Assembly (NCBI RefSeq): GCF_011046735.1
Contig: NZ_CP049258.1
Span: 4,048,001 to 4,112,000, forward strand
Length of the DNA stretch: 64,000 nt
From: Nordella sp. HKS 07
Lineage (GTDB): Bacteria > Pseudomonadota > Alphaproteobacteria > Rhizobiales > Aestuariivirgaceae
Direction: 5' to 3'
A model generated the notes under the pieces. It made no database searches, had not been told where the DNA came from, and was given only the letters and a program-made list of their open reading frames with translations. This document shows positions 33,246 through 41,258 of this stretch, piece by piece (within the stretch, counting starts at the first letter, position 1; each line of letters begins with the position of its first letter). A program made the translations under genes and the position numbers.

Positions 33246-36002
33246 TCACCGCCCCAGCGACTTCGAAACAATCTCGTAAAGATCGCGCGACAGGCCACTC
33301 GTTCCGAGTATCCGTTCGAGCTGCGCCTTGGCGAGGCCGCGGCGTTTTTCCTCGAGCGTTGCCCAGCTGCGCAAGGCGGTCGCCATGCGCGCCGCTACTT
33401 GCGGGTTCTTCGGATCGAGCGCCAGGATCGTGTCGGCGAGAATGACATAACCTTCGCCGCTCTCGGCATGGAAGGCGAAGGGGTTGGCCATGGCGAAGGC
33501 GCCGACCAGGCTGCGCACCCGGTTGGGGTTGGTGAGCGTGAAGTCGGGATGCGCCATCAGTTCAAGCACCCGTCCCGGCGTGGTGCTGAGCGGGGCCGAG
33601 GCCTGCAGCGCGAACCACTTGTCGATCAGCAGATTGTCGCCGCGGTGGCGCGTATGGAAATCGGCGAGCGCCTGCTCGCGTTCCGGCACGTCGAGGGTGG
33701 TGATTGTCGAAAGGGCGCCGATCTCGTCGGTCATGTTGGTGATGCGGGAAAGCTGCTCGCCGGCGAGCCTCGTCGCAAGCGCCGGATCGCCGCCGGCGAG
33801 GGCCTGCAGCACCGCATAGCGCAGCGACCGCCGACCGGTCTCTTCCGGATCGGGCCGGTAGGCGCCATGGCTTTCCGTCTTCCGCCACAGTTCGACCAGC
33901 ACGTCCTTGAGACCCATACCTGTCTCGGCGCGCAGGGCCTCGCGCGCCTGGTGAATGGCGCCCGGATCGACATCGCGGGCGATCAGCGTGGCGATCTCCT
34001 GCTCGCCCGGAAGCCCCAGCATCAACGCCTTGAAGGCGTCATCGAGATGGCCGTCCTCCAGTACCGCGCCGAGGGCGGTAATGAAGGACTGGGTGTCCGC
34101 CGCGGATGTCTTTCCGGCGAGGCGGTCCCGGATGAGGGCAAACGCCGCCCTCTGCGAGGCCTCCCAGCGGTTGAACGTGTCGCCGTCATTCTTCATCAGG
34201 AAGAGCTGCTCGGGGATGCCGGAGTTGCTCCTGATGCGGATAGGAGCGGAGAAGCCACGATTGAGCGACAGAACGGGCTTCCGCGCCACATTGCGGAAGC
34301 GGAATGTCTTCTTCGTCTCGTTGAGCTCGATCAATGGCGCATTGAGCACGCCAACATTTTCGAGATCGAGTGGCATGTCGCGGCCGTCCGGCCCGACGAG
34401 CCCGATGCCGAGCGGTATCGGTACCGGCCGCTTGTCGGATTGCCCGGGCGTCGGCGCCGTCACCTGCTCGAGGGAGAGGTCATAGGTCTTCGTCTTCGCA
34501 TCGTAGCTCTCGGAGACGGTGACCTCCGGCGTGCCGGCCTGCTCGTACCAGGTAAAGAACTGATCGAGATTGCGTCCCGAGGCATCTGCCATGCAGCGCA
34601 CGAAATCTTCGGTCGTCGCCGCCTCGCCGTCATGGCGCTCGAAATAGAGATCCATCGCCTTGCGGAAAGCCTCGCGCCCGATCAGCGTCTGCAGCATGCG
34701 GCAGAGCTCGGCGCCCTTCTCATAGACGGTGGCTGTGTAGAAGTTGTTGATCTCGATATAGGAGGAAGGCCTGACCGGATGGGCGAGGGGCCCACCGTCT
34801 TCGGGAAACTGGTCGGCGCGCAGCCGCTTCACGTCGACGATGCGTTTCACGGCGCGCGAGCGGATGTCGGCGGTGAATTCCTGGTCGCGGAAGACGGTCA
34901 GACCTTCCTTCAGGCAGAGCTGGAACCAGTCGCGGCAGGTGACGCGGTTGCCCGTCCAGTTATGGAAATATTCATGCGCGATGATGCTCTCGATATTGAT
35001 GTAGTCGATATCCGTCGCCGTCTCGGGCAGCGCCAGTATGTATTTGTCGTTGAAGATATTGAGCCCCTTGTTCTCCATGGCGCCCATGTTGAAGTCGGAG
35101 ACGGCGACGATCATGAAGATGTCGAGATCATATTCGAGGCCGAAGCGCTCCTCGTCCCAGCGCATCGAGGTCTTGAGCGCTTCCATCGCGAAGGCGCAGC
35201 GATCCTCCTTGCCCTTCTCGACATAGATGCGCAGATCCACCTTTCGCCCCGAGCGCGTGACATAGGTGTCGCTGACCAAAGCGAGGTCGCCGGCGACAAG
35301 CGCGAAGAGATAAGACGGTTTGGGATGAGGATCCTCCCATTCGGCGAAATGCAGGTCGCCGCCGGCGATCGTGCCGCTTTGGCCGGGATTGCCGTTGGCG
35401 AGCAGGACCGGGCATGAGGCGAGGGGGGCCTCGATGCGCACCTTGTAGCGCGCCATGACATCAGGGCGGTCATAAAAATAGGTGATGCGCCGGAAGCCTT
35501 CCGCCTCGCACTGGGTGCAGAACACATTGTTGGAGACATAGAGGCCGGACAGCTCGCTATTGGCTTTCGGATTGCAGAGCGTCACGATCTCCAGGGTGAA
35601 AGGGCGCTGCGGCACCTCACGAATAGTGAGATTCGTGGCGGTGAGGTCATAGCGGGAAGGCTCGAGCGTCTCGCCATCGAGACTTACCGACCTGAGTTCC
35701 AGCTTTTCCCCATCAAGAATTAGCGCGGGATGCGAAAAAGCGGACACCGGTTTTTCGCGAGAATCCCGCGCCAAATTATTAGAATCGATCACGTTTATGA
35801 GTTTGGATTGATTCAATCCAAACTCATCGTGATCTAGGGGTCCGCCCTTCTGCTGCGCTGCCGCATTGGGGCGAAAACTCAGCCGGGAGGTGACTTGCGT
35901 CGCCTCGGGCGCCAGGACAAACTTGAGAAAGACCTCGTCGATCAGATAGGGAACGGGCCGGTAATTCTGCAAATAAACGGTCTGCGGGCTTGCGTCATTC
36001 AT
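33246..36002 (-). CDS. pepN: Aminopeptidase N (M1 family) with a 39-residue repeat-derived insert
   Basis: 918 residues, about 40-50 longer than usual. The M1 motifs are intact: GAMENKG near residue 306 and the zinc site HEYFHNW with His343, Glu344 and His347. The C-terminal ERAP1-like helical domain is complete. PepN removes N-terminal residues from peptides in the cytoplasm. Residues 56-94 (LDHDEF...HPAL) have no place in the family: they fall between RLSFRPNAAAQ and the conserved LDGEKLELRSVSLDGE, and are encoded by a 117-bp palindromic repeat. Without the insert the HExxH histidine would be at 304, close to its usual position. The insert is in the N-terminal beta domain, probably on a surface loop, so activity may be kept. 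Confidence 0.93.
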   Translation of the reverse strand: MNDASPQTVYLQNYRPVPYLIDEVFLKFVLAPEATQVTSRLSFRPNAAAQQKGGPLDHDEFGLNQSKLINVIDSNNLARDSREKPVSAFSHPALILDGEKLELRSVSLDGETLEPSRYDLTATNLTIREVPQRPFTLEIVTLCNPKANSELSGLYVSNNVFCTQCEAEGFRRITYFYDRPDVMARYKVRIEAPLASCPVLLANGNPGQSGTIAGGDLHFAEWEDPHPKPSYLFALVAGDLALVSDTYVTRSGRKVDLRIYVEKGKEDRCAFAMEALKTSMRWDEERFGLEYDLDIFMIVAVSDFNMGAMENKGLNIFNDKYILALPETATDIDYINIESIIAHEYFHNWTGNRVTCRDWFQLCLKEGLTVFRDQEFTADIRSRAVKRIVDVKRLRADQFPEDGGPLAHPVRPSSYIEINNFYTATVYEKGAELCRMLQTLIGREAFRKAMDLYFERHDGEAATTEDFVRCMADASGRNLDQFFTWYEQAGTPEVTVSESYDAKTKTYDLSLEQVTAPTPGQSDKRPVPIPLGIGLVGPDGRDMPLDLENVGVLNAPLIELNETKKTFRFRNVARKPVLSLNRGFSAPIRIRSNSGIPEQLFLMKNDGDTFNRWEASQRAAFALIRDRLAGKTSAADTQSFITALGAVLEDGHLDDAFKALMLGLPGEQEIATLIARDVDPGAIHQAREALRAETGMGLKDVLVELWRKTESHGAYRPDPEETGRRSLRYAVLQALAGGDPALATRLAGEQLSRITNMTDEIGALSTITTLDVPEREQALADFHTRHRGDNLLIDKWFALQASAPLSTTPGRVLELMAHPDFTLTNPNRVRSLVGAFAMANPFAFHAESGEGYVILADTILALDPKNPQVAARMATALRSWATLEEKRRGLAKAQLERILGTSGLSRDLYEIVSKSLGR
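35721..35837 (-). repeat. CTAGATCACGAT palindromic repeat inserted in frame within pepN
   Basis: On the coding strand the element begins CTAGATCACGATGAG (35837) and ends GCATCCCGCGCTA (35721), 117 bp or exactly 39 codons with no stop. It contains the inverted repeat GAGTTTGGATTG / CAATCCAAACTC and the shared blocks ACGTGATCGA, GGCGCG and AAAACCGG. The intergenic copy at 58119-58234 has the same blocks in the same order, and its own frame is also open across 39 codons. Aligned translations share about 15 of 39 residues. Confidence 0.85.
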
Positions 36003-36043
36003 GTGCTATAGTGATCCGGGGGTGAGAAGAAGAGTCGACCCAT
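36003..36043. promoter_or_regulatory. 41-bp divergent promoter region, pepN / GreA-B-like gene
   Basis: On the plus strand TGCTATAGT (about 36004-36012) is a good extended -10 for the GreA/B-like gene, though no -35 fits. The pepN promoter would have to lie in or beyond this short space. Confidence 0.4.
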
Positions 36044-36523
36044 ATGAGCCGGGCTTTTGTAAAAGAGCAAGACGGACAGGAAACCCCTGAGGAACTGCCG
36101 GAACGTCCGGTCAGTACCAATCCCAATTTTGTGACGCCGCGCGGACTTGCCTTGATCGATGAAGAAATCGAGACGGCGCGCAAGCTGTTGGCTCATGCCC
36201 AGCATGAGACCGATCGCGTCGGCATCGTGCGCGCCTCGCGCGACCTGCGTTACTGGACGCAGCGCCGCGCCACGGCGCAACCGGTCGACCCTCCCAAGGC
36301 GCCGAAGAAGGTCGCCTTCGGAACCAGGGTCACCGTCAAGCGAGACGACGGCCGCCAGCAGGTTTTTTCGATCGTCGGCGAGGACGAGGCCGATCTCGAA
36401 AAGGGCTTGATCGCCTATACGGTGCCGATGGCACGCGCCTTGCTCGGCCTGGAAGTCGGCGACGACGCCGACTTGCCGGGCGGCCATGCCGAAGTGGTGG
36501 CTCTGGAGCCTTACTCGGTTTGA
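36044..36523 (+). CDS. GreA/GreB-family transcription elongation factor
   Basis: 159 residues. The N-terminal coiled-coil (GLALIDEEIETARKLLAHAQ...ASRDLRYWTQRRATAQ) is followed by the FKBP-like C-terminal domain (VAFGTRVTVKRDDGRQQVFSIVGEDEAD, ARALLGLEVGDDADLPGGHAEV). GreB-type factors stimulate RNA cleavage by backtracked RNA polymerase. The N-terminus carries an extra acidic/proline-rich stretch, and the coiled-coil acidic tip is not the classical GreA one. It may be a GreB-like or a specialised paralogue. Confidence 0.85.
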   Translation: MSRAFVKEQDGQETPEELPERPVSTNPNFVTPRGLALIDEEIETARKLLAHAQHETDRVGIVRASRDLRYWTQRRATAQPVDPPKAPKKVAFGTRVTVKRDDGRQQVFSIVGEDEADLEKGLIAYTVPMARALLGLEVGDDADLPGGHAEVVALEPYSV

Positions 36524-36639
36524 TTTGACCAAACCGGGAAAGGCTCGAGACGCACGCGCGCCATGCTCTTTTGTGGCCGATCTTGTCACCGGGCTACCGC
36601 TCCCATAATAAATATGCACGAAACTGTTCTGGTCTGGCC

Positions 36640-38355
36640 ATGAACGATTCACGTCCGGCAGATGTCGCCGCCCAGCGATGTTCCGAAGCAGATGATCTCC
36701 TGAGGCAAAACAAGCCGGTGGAAGCCCTCAAGGCGCTCGATCAGGCTCTCGAGGCAGATAGAGATTGCGCCCGCGCGATAATCGGGATCACAATGATCGC
36801 CGAACGCTTGACCGTCACAAAATACTCCAAACATTTTGACCGATTGATTTTGCACTGCCTGCAATCCCCCCATGGCAATCCGGAGGCATTGACAAATCCG
36901 GCCGGGCATTTGCTGCAGCTGAAATATGGACTGCCGGACAGCCAATCCCGCTTGACGAATTCTGTTCGTACCGAAAGCGGTCTTGAGGGTCTGCGCAAGG
37001 ACGGGTTGCTCATCACCTACCTGGTTACGACAATCAACCGCAACCTGACGCTCGAAAGTTTTCTCCAGTCAGTCCGGACGGAGATATGGCACAGGTTCAC
37101 ACAAGGTCGCCTCAGCGGAGAGTGGCAGGGCCTGATAGCAGCACTCGCGGTACAGGCACACAATAATGAGTATATTTGGGATATTTCGGAGAGCGAGCGT
37201 GAGTGGCTAGACGCTACCGCTGAGCAGCTCGAGCGATTGGAAGGCGAGATCACCGAAGCCACCGCGACATTGTTTCTCGTTTTTGCGATGTATCGTGACC
37301 CCTGGGAGCTATCGAAACTCCGCCAACGCCTTCGGGAGCGGTCCGCTGATCGCTGGTCGCCTGCGTTGCGCTTTGCGGTCGATCGCACAATCGGGAAGCG
37401 CGCCAGACAGATCCAGCTTGTGCCCTCCATACCGAGATTGAGCGCCGCTGAAAATCCCACCTCGGGGTCGGTTCGCCAGATGTATGAAGCCAACCCGTAT
37501 CCAAGATGGCTTCACGTGACTCCGGCGCTGCGACAGGTAGATGCAAGTTACAGGCTAATTGCCCAATACCCGCATCTTGGCCCGCTTCCAAAAAGCGAAG
37601 GCCCTATGCAAATCCTCATGCCGGGGATTGGTACGGGCCGGCTCGCCGTCTGGGCCGCACAGAGATACCACCACGTCCAGATAACCGCCGTCGATCTCAG
37701 TATCCAAAGTCTCGCCTACGGGAAGTACATGGCGGAGAGCTACGGCATCAGCAACATCGACTTCCGGCAAGGCGACCTGCTCACCCTTGAGGGGCAATAT
37801 GAGCGAATAGAATGCATCGGCGTGCTGCACCATCTTGAAAATCCTGAAGCCGGTTTTGAAAGGTTGGTTTCCTGCCTCAAGCAGGGCGGTGTCATTCAGA
37901 TTATGCTCTACGCCGAAGCCGCTCGCAGAGACATCTGGCGGCTGCGGACCCGGTTGGGCCTTTCTCATACGAATATGTCTTTCGACGAAATCCGGCGGAT
38001 TCGGGCTCGCATTCTTCGCGACGATGGGGATCTCACCGCTTTCAACGGGCTCGCGCGACGGCCTGATTTCCACTCGACTAGCGGATTTCGCGACCTCATC
38101 CTGCACGTCCAGGAAAGCACGTTCACGATCAATCGTCTGCGACGGATGATCGAGGCGGCAGATATGAGGTTCATAGGATTCGAGTTCGCGTCCAGCCAGG
38201 TGATGAGCATGTTTGGAGAAAGCGAAGCAGAACAGCGTTATCGCAAGGCCTATCCAGACGAGAGGACACTGAGCAGCCTTTCAAACTGGGAGGCGATCGA
38301 GGCAAGTCATCCCAATCTGTTCGGCAACTATACTTTTTGGTGTCAAAGGCCGTAG
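36640..38355 (+). CDS. TPR-like/SAM methyltransferase fusion of unusual composition
   Basis: 571 residues from the ATG at 36640. The N-terminal part (SEADDLLRQNKPVEALKALDQALEADRD) looks like a TPR unit. The middle includes a motif RQMYEANPYPRW that precedes the methyltransferase domain: LMPGIGTGRLAVWAAQRY, ITAVDLSIQSLAYG, FRQGDLLTLEGQYERIECIGVLHHLENPE. Such TPR-methyltransferase proteins are found scattered in bacteria, with unknown substrates, perhaps protein or glycan. Base composition is visibly lower in GC than neighbours, with codons such as ATA, TTT and AAT frequent, suggesting acquisition by transfer. It stands alone, flanked by unrelated genes. Confidence 0.8.
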   Translation: MNDSRPADVAAQRCSEADDLLRQNKPVEALKALDQALEADRDCARAIIGITMIAERLTVTKYSKHFDRLILHCLQSPHGNPEALTNPAGHLLQLKYGLPDSQSRLTNSVRTESGLEGLRKDGLLITYLVTTINRNLTLESFLQSVRTEIWHRFTQGRLSGEWQGLIAALAVQAHNNEYIWDISESEREWLDATAEQLERLEGEITEATATLFLVFAMYRDPWELSKLRQRLRERSADRWSPALRFAVDRTIGKRARQIQLVPSIPRLSAAENPTSGSVRQMYEANPYPRWLHVTPALRQVDASYRLIAQYPHLGPLPKSEGPMQILMPGIGTGRLAVWAAQRYHHVQITAVDLSIQSLAYGKYMAESYGISNIDFRQGDLLTLEGQYERIECIGVLHHLENPEAGFERLVSCLKQGGVIQIMLYAEAARRDIWRLRTRLGLSHTNMSFDEIRRIRARILRDDGDLTAFNGLARRPDFHSTSGFRDLILHVQESTFTINRLRRMIEAADMRFIGFEFASSQVMSMFGESEAEQRYRKAYPDERTLSSLSNWEAIEASHPNLFGNYTFWCQRP

Positions 38356-38383
38356 ACGTGCTCCGTCGGCACGCTCCGATGCT

Positions 38384-39634
38384 CTAAAACCGATCGACGC
38401 GGAAGGCTGACAGATCGGTATTGCCAGGCGTGCCGCTCAGCATCTCGCTCAACAGGCGCCCCGTGGTCGGTCCCCAGGTCAGCCCCATATGGCTGTGGCC
38501 GAAGCCGTACCAGACATTGCCGAGCTTGCGCGACGGGCCGATCACCGGCAGGCCGTCGGGCGTGCCGGGCCGGCGCCCCATCCAGCGCGACACATTCTCA
38601 TCGATCGGCCTGAGCTTCGGCAGGCAGCGCTTGGCGGAATGCCACAGGACATCGGCGCGCTTCCAATTGGGCGGGGCATCGAGGCCGGCGAACTCATCGG
38701 TGCCGGCGAAACGCAGGCCCACATCCATGGGCGTCACGACCATGGGTGTGCGCACATAGCTGAAGGAGCGGCCCAGCGTGATGCCGGGATCCGGCATCAC
38801 CAGATGATAGCCGCGCTCGGCCTCGAGCAGAACCTTGTCGCCGAACTGCCTGGCGAAGAAATTCGAATAGGCGCCGGCACAGATCACCAGTCGGTCGAGC
38901 GGACGCTCGCCGCCGGTCTTCAGCCGGATCTTCGCCGCGCGCGCGGCTTCCTGCGTTACCTCGATCACGTCATCGAGGATGATCTCGCCGCCATTGCGGG
39001 TGAATTCCTGGGCGATTGCCGTGACGACGCTCTTGGGATTGCGCACATGATACCAGCCGCCATGGAAGGCGCCGCAGGCGAAATCCCGCGCCAGGTCAGG
39101 CTCGATCTCGGCGATCTCTCCGGGCGTGAGCTTCTTCGTCTCGTAGCCATATTCGCGCTTGGCGCGCCGGTCCGGCTCTTCTGCCTGATATTGCGCCTCG
39201 GTGTCATAGAGGCGGATTGTATCCTGCCTGACCAATAGCTCGCTCGCTTTGGCCGCCTGCAGCAGAGTCTCGAAGTCACTGACCGCGCGCAGACCGAGCG
39301 CGGCGCGCGCCGCGGTGATCTTGCGCACCCGGTCGGGCAGCGCGTTGCGCCCGGCGGCGAGGAACCAGGGCAGCGCCTTGGGAAGGTAGGACCAGCGGAT
39401 GGTGAGAGGGCCGAGCGGATCCATCAACCAGCCCGGTATCTTGAGCAGGATGCGCGGATGGATGGTGGGCGTCACCTCGGCGAAGGCGACGCCGCCAGCA
39501 TTGCCGAAGGAGCAGCCATCCCCCGGCGCCACCCGGTCAATGACGGTGACCTTGTGCCCGGCGCGTTGCAGGAAGGCGGCGGTGGACATGCCGATGATGC
39601 CGGCGCCGATGACGGTGATACGGGAAGGGACCAT
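38384..39634 (-). CDS. dadA: FAD-dependent D-amino acid dehydrogenase-like oxidoreductase
   Basis: 416 residues from the ATG at 39634; the frame extends upstream without homology. The N-terminal dinucleotide motif ITVIGAGIIGMSTAAFLQRAG and then FGNAGGVAFAEVTP match DadA. Further signature regions are GAYSNFFARQFGDKVLLEAERGYH, GLRFAGTDEFAGLD, WMGRRPGTPDGLPVIGPS and the C-terminal YGFGHSHMGLTWGPTTGRLL. Members oxidise D-amino acids to keto acids and pass electrons to the respiratory chain. Alternatives in the family act on related amino acids such as hydroxyproline. No alanine racemase is adjacent. Confidence 0.85.
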   Translation of the reverse strand: MVPSRITVIGAGIIGMSTAAFLQRAGHKVTVIDRVAPGDGCSFGNAGGVAFAEVTPTIHPRILLKIPGWLMDPLGPLTIRWSYLPKALPWFLAAGRNALPDRVRKITAARAALGLRAVSDFETLLQAAKASELLVRQDTIRLYDTEAQYQAEEPDRRAKREYGYETKKLTPGEIAEIEPDLARDFACGAFHGGWYHVRNPKSVVTAIAQEFTRNGGEIILDDVIEVTQEAARAAKIRLKTGGERPLDRLVICAGAYSNFFARQFGDKVLLEAERGYHLVMPDPGITLGRSFSYVRTPMVVTPMDVGLRFAGTDEFAGLDAPPNWKRADVLWHSAKRCLPKLRPIDENVSRWMGRRPGTPDGLPVIGPSRKLGNVWYGFGHSHMGLTWGPTTGRLLSEMLSGTPGNTDLSAFRVDRF

Positions 39635-39767
39635 GGATAGGACACTCGTGGGCGGGGGCCATTTCTTCCAGCCATTTCGCCGCCGCGTCAAGGAGCGAGA
39701 AGGCTGCATTCTTAAATTCATCGTCCTCTGGCGCTTTCGGATAAGCTGTCGCAAGATTGACCGACAC

Positions 39768-39813
39768 CCTCATCCGCCCTTCGGGCCCCTTCTCCCGCAA
39801 GCGGGAGAAGGGG
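39768..39813. repeat. GC-rich palindrome upstream of uraH
   Basis: CCCCTTCTCCCGC (39786-39798) and GCGGGAGAAGGGG (39801-39813) form a perfect 13-bp hairpin with a 2-nt loop. It is preceded by GCCCTTCGGGC. The type matches widely dispersed Rhizobiales intergenic palindromes. It lies 28 bp before uraH. Confidence 0.65.
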
Positions 39814-39841
39814 AAGGCAGAGGAGTTCATGGGAGACAGGC

Positions 39842-40192
39842 ATGGGGCGTTTGACGACGCATATATTGGATACCGCTCTCGGCCGGCCGGCCGGGGGCTT
39901 GAAGATCGAGCTGTGGTCGCTCGAGGAGAACCCGTCACACATCAAGACAGTGGTGACCAACCATGACGGCCGCGTCGATGCTCCGCTGCTCGATGGCGAG
40001 GAGTTCAAGGTCGGCCAGTATGAACTGCGCTTCCATGCCGGCGCCTATCTCAAGTCGACGGGGGCGTCCTTGAGCGAGCCGCCGTTCCTGGACGTCATTC
40101 CCCTGCGCTTCGGCATCGCCAACAAGGCCGAGCACTATCATGTGCCGCTGCTGCTTTCGCCCTATGGCTATTCGACCTATCGCGGCAGCTGA
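39842..40192 (+). CDS. uraH: 5-Hydroxyisourate hydrolase (transthyretin-like)
   Basis: 116 residues, the usual length. [22 protein letters not shown] starts the transthyretin fold. [30 protein letters not shown] and [19 protein letters not shown] include the catalytic His residues and the diagnostic C-terminal YRGS. UraH converts 5-hydroxyisourate, the product of urate oxidation, to OHCU. It opens the purine degradation region and is followed after 12 bp by a LysR regulator on the same strand. Confidence 0.96.
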   Translation: MGRLTTHILDTALGRPAGGLKIELWSLEENPSHIKTVVTNHDGRVDAPLLDGEEFKVGQYELRFHAGAYLKSTGASLSEPPFLDVIPLRFGIANKAEHYHVPLLLSPYGYSTYRGS

Positions 40193-40204
40193 GGCTGCGC
40201 GCTG

Positions 40205-41128
40205 ATGCGTTCCGACTCGCTGCTCACCACCGGCTACCGCTATTTCGTCGCGGTGGCGGAGGCGGGGTCGGTGCGCGGTGCCTCGCTCGCCTTGAATGTC
40301 GCGGCTTCCGCCGTCAGTCGTCAGGTCATCCTGCTCGAGCGGCAGTTCAATATCGCGCTGTTCGAGCGGCGTGGCCGCAGCCTCAAGCTGTCGGCGGCCG
40401 GCGAGCTTCTCCTCGCCGGCCTCAAGGCGGCGATGCTGGGCCATGAGACGACGCTCGACCATCTCGATGCCCTGCGCGGGTTGAAGCGCGGGCGCATCCG
40501 CATCGCCACCGTCGAAAGCATATCGGTCTCGGCCTTGCCCGATCTCCTGGCGCGTTTCGCCGCCGATCATCCGGGCGTCGAGATCACGGTGACCGTCGCC
40601 GGCTCCGATGCGGTGACCGATCTGGTGCGCGGCCACGATGCCGATATCGGCTTCACCTTCAATCCGGCGACGCTCGAAGGGCTCGATGTGCGCCTGACGC
40701 GCGACATGCCGCTCGGTGCCGTGATGCGGCGCGACCATCCGCTCGCGCGCGAACGCAAATTGCTCTTCGCCCATTGCCTCGATTATCCGGTGGCGTGGCC
40801 CGCCAAGGGCTTGAGCCTCAGGGCCATTCTCGACAAGATGCTGGGTGCGGCGAAGAAGCCGCCCGCCAATGCGGTCGAGTGCAACTCGCTGCGGCTCATG
40901 GCGGCGCTGGCACGGCGTGGCCGCTGCATCGCCTTCCAGACGCCGATCGGTATCGAGCAGGAAATCGCCGAAGGCAGCCTTGTCTTCGTGCCGCTCGCCA
41001 ATCGACGCATCCCGCCGGACCGCCTCACCATCGTGCACCGGCCGGGAAGCGGCGGCGGGCTCGCGGCGAGCGCCTTTCTCGATCTCGCGGTGCGCCATTT
41101 CGCCGGCGGCGGAAGAGTACGAAAATAG
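40205..41128 (+). CDS. LysR-family transcriptional regulator
   Basis: 307 residues. The N-terminal winged helix-turn-helix (YRYFVAVAEAGSVRGASLAL, AASAVSRQVILLERQF, LFERRGRSLKLSAAGELLL) is typical. The effector domain begins KRGRIRIATVESISV. It lies between uraH and xdhA in the same direction and is the likely controller of purine catabolism, with an effector such as urate or xanthine. That role is inferred from location only. Confidence 0.92.
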   Translation: MRSDSLLTTGYRYFVAVAEAGSVRGASLALNVAASAVSRQVILLERQFNIALFERRGRSLKLSAAGELLLAGLKAAMLGHETTLDHLDALRGLKRGRIRIATVESISVSALPDLLARFAADHPGVEITVTVAGSDAVTDLVRGHDADIGFTFNPATLEGLDVRLTRDMPLGAVMRRDHPLARERKLLFAHCLDYPVAWPAKGLSLRAILDKMLGAAKKPPANAVECNSLRLMAALARRGRCIAFQTPIGIEQEIAEGSLVFVPLANRRIPPDRLTIVHRPGSGGGLAASAFLDLAVRHFAGGGRVRK

Positions 41129-41130
41129 CG

Positions 41131-41141
41131 CACAGCCTGTG
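41131..41141. promoter_or_regulatory. Small palindrome after the LysR gene
   Basis: CACAG-C-CTGTG is a perfect short palindrome two bases past the LysR stop. It could be part of an operator for xdhA or a minor hairpin. Confidence 0.3.
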
Positions 41142-41192
41142 ATGTTTATTATCCTTTTTCGTACAAGAGACGGGTGATAGCTTAATCGGGGA

Positions 41193-41231
41193 CAGGCTGA
41201 GCCTGCCGCCCGGATTGTTTCAATCCGGCGG
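41193..41231 (+). promoter_or_regulatory. Structured leader upstream of xdhA
   Basis: Two hairpins lie in the 130-bp leader. CAGGC-TGA-GCCTG is at 41193-41205. A stronger one has arms CCG-c-CCGGATTG (41206-41217) and CAATCCGG-CGG (41221-41231), that is 11 pairs with one bulged C and a TTT loop. It ends 20 nt before the GTAAGGA ribosome site of xdhA. It may be an attenuator or a riboswitch part; a xanthine-sensing (NMT1-type) RNA is a hypothesis to test. Confidence 0.45.
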
Positions 41232-41258
41232 AGAGCTTCGTCTGCAAAGGGTAAGGAA

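Noticed and set aside
33099-35417. A 772-codon plus-strand frame opposite pepN
   Set aside because: Antisense shadow of a motif-complete M1 peptidase, without domain or ribosome site.
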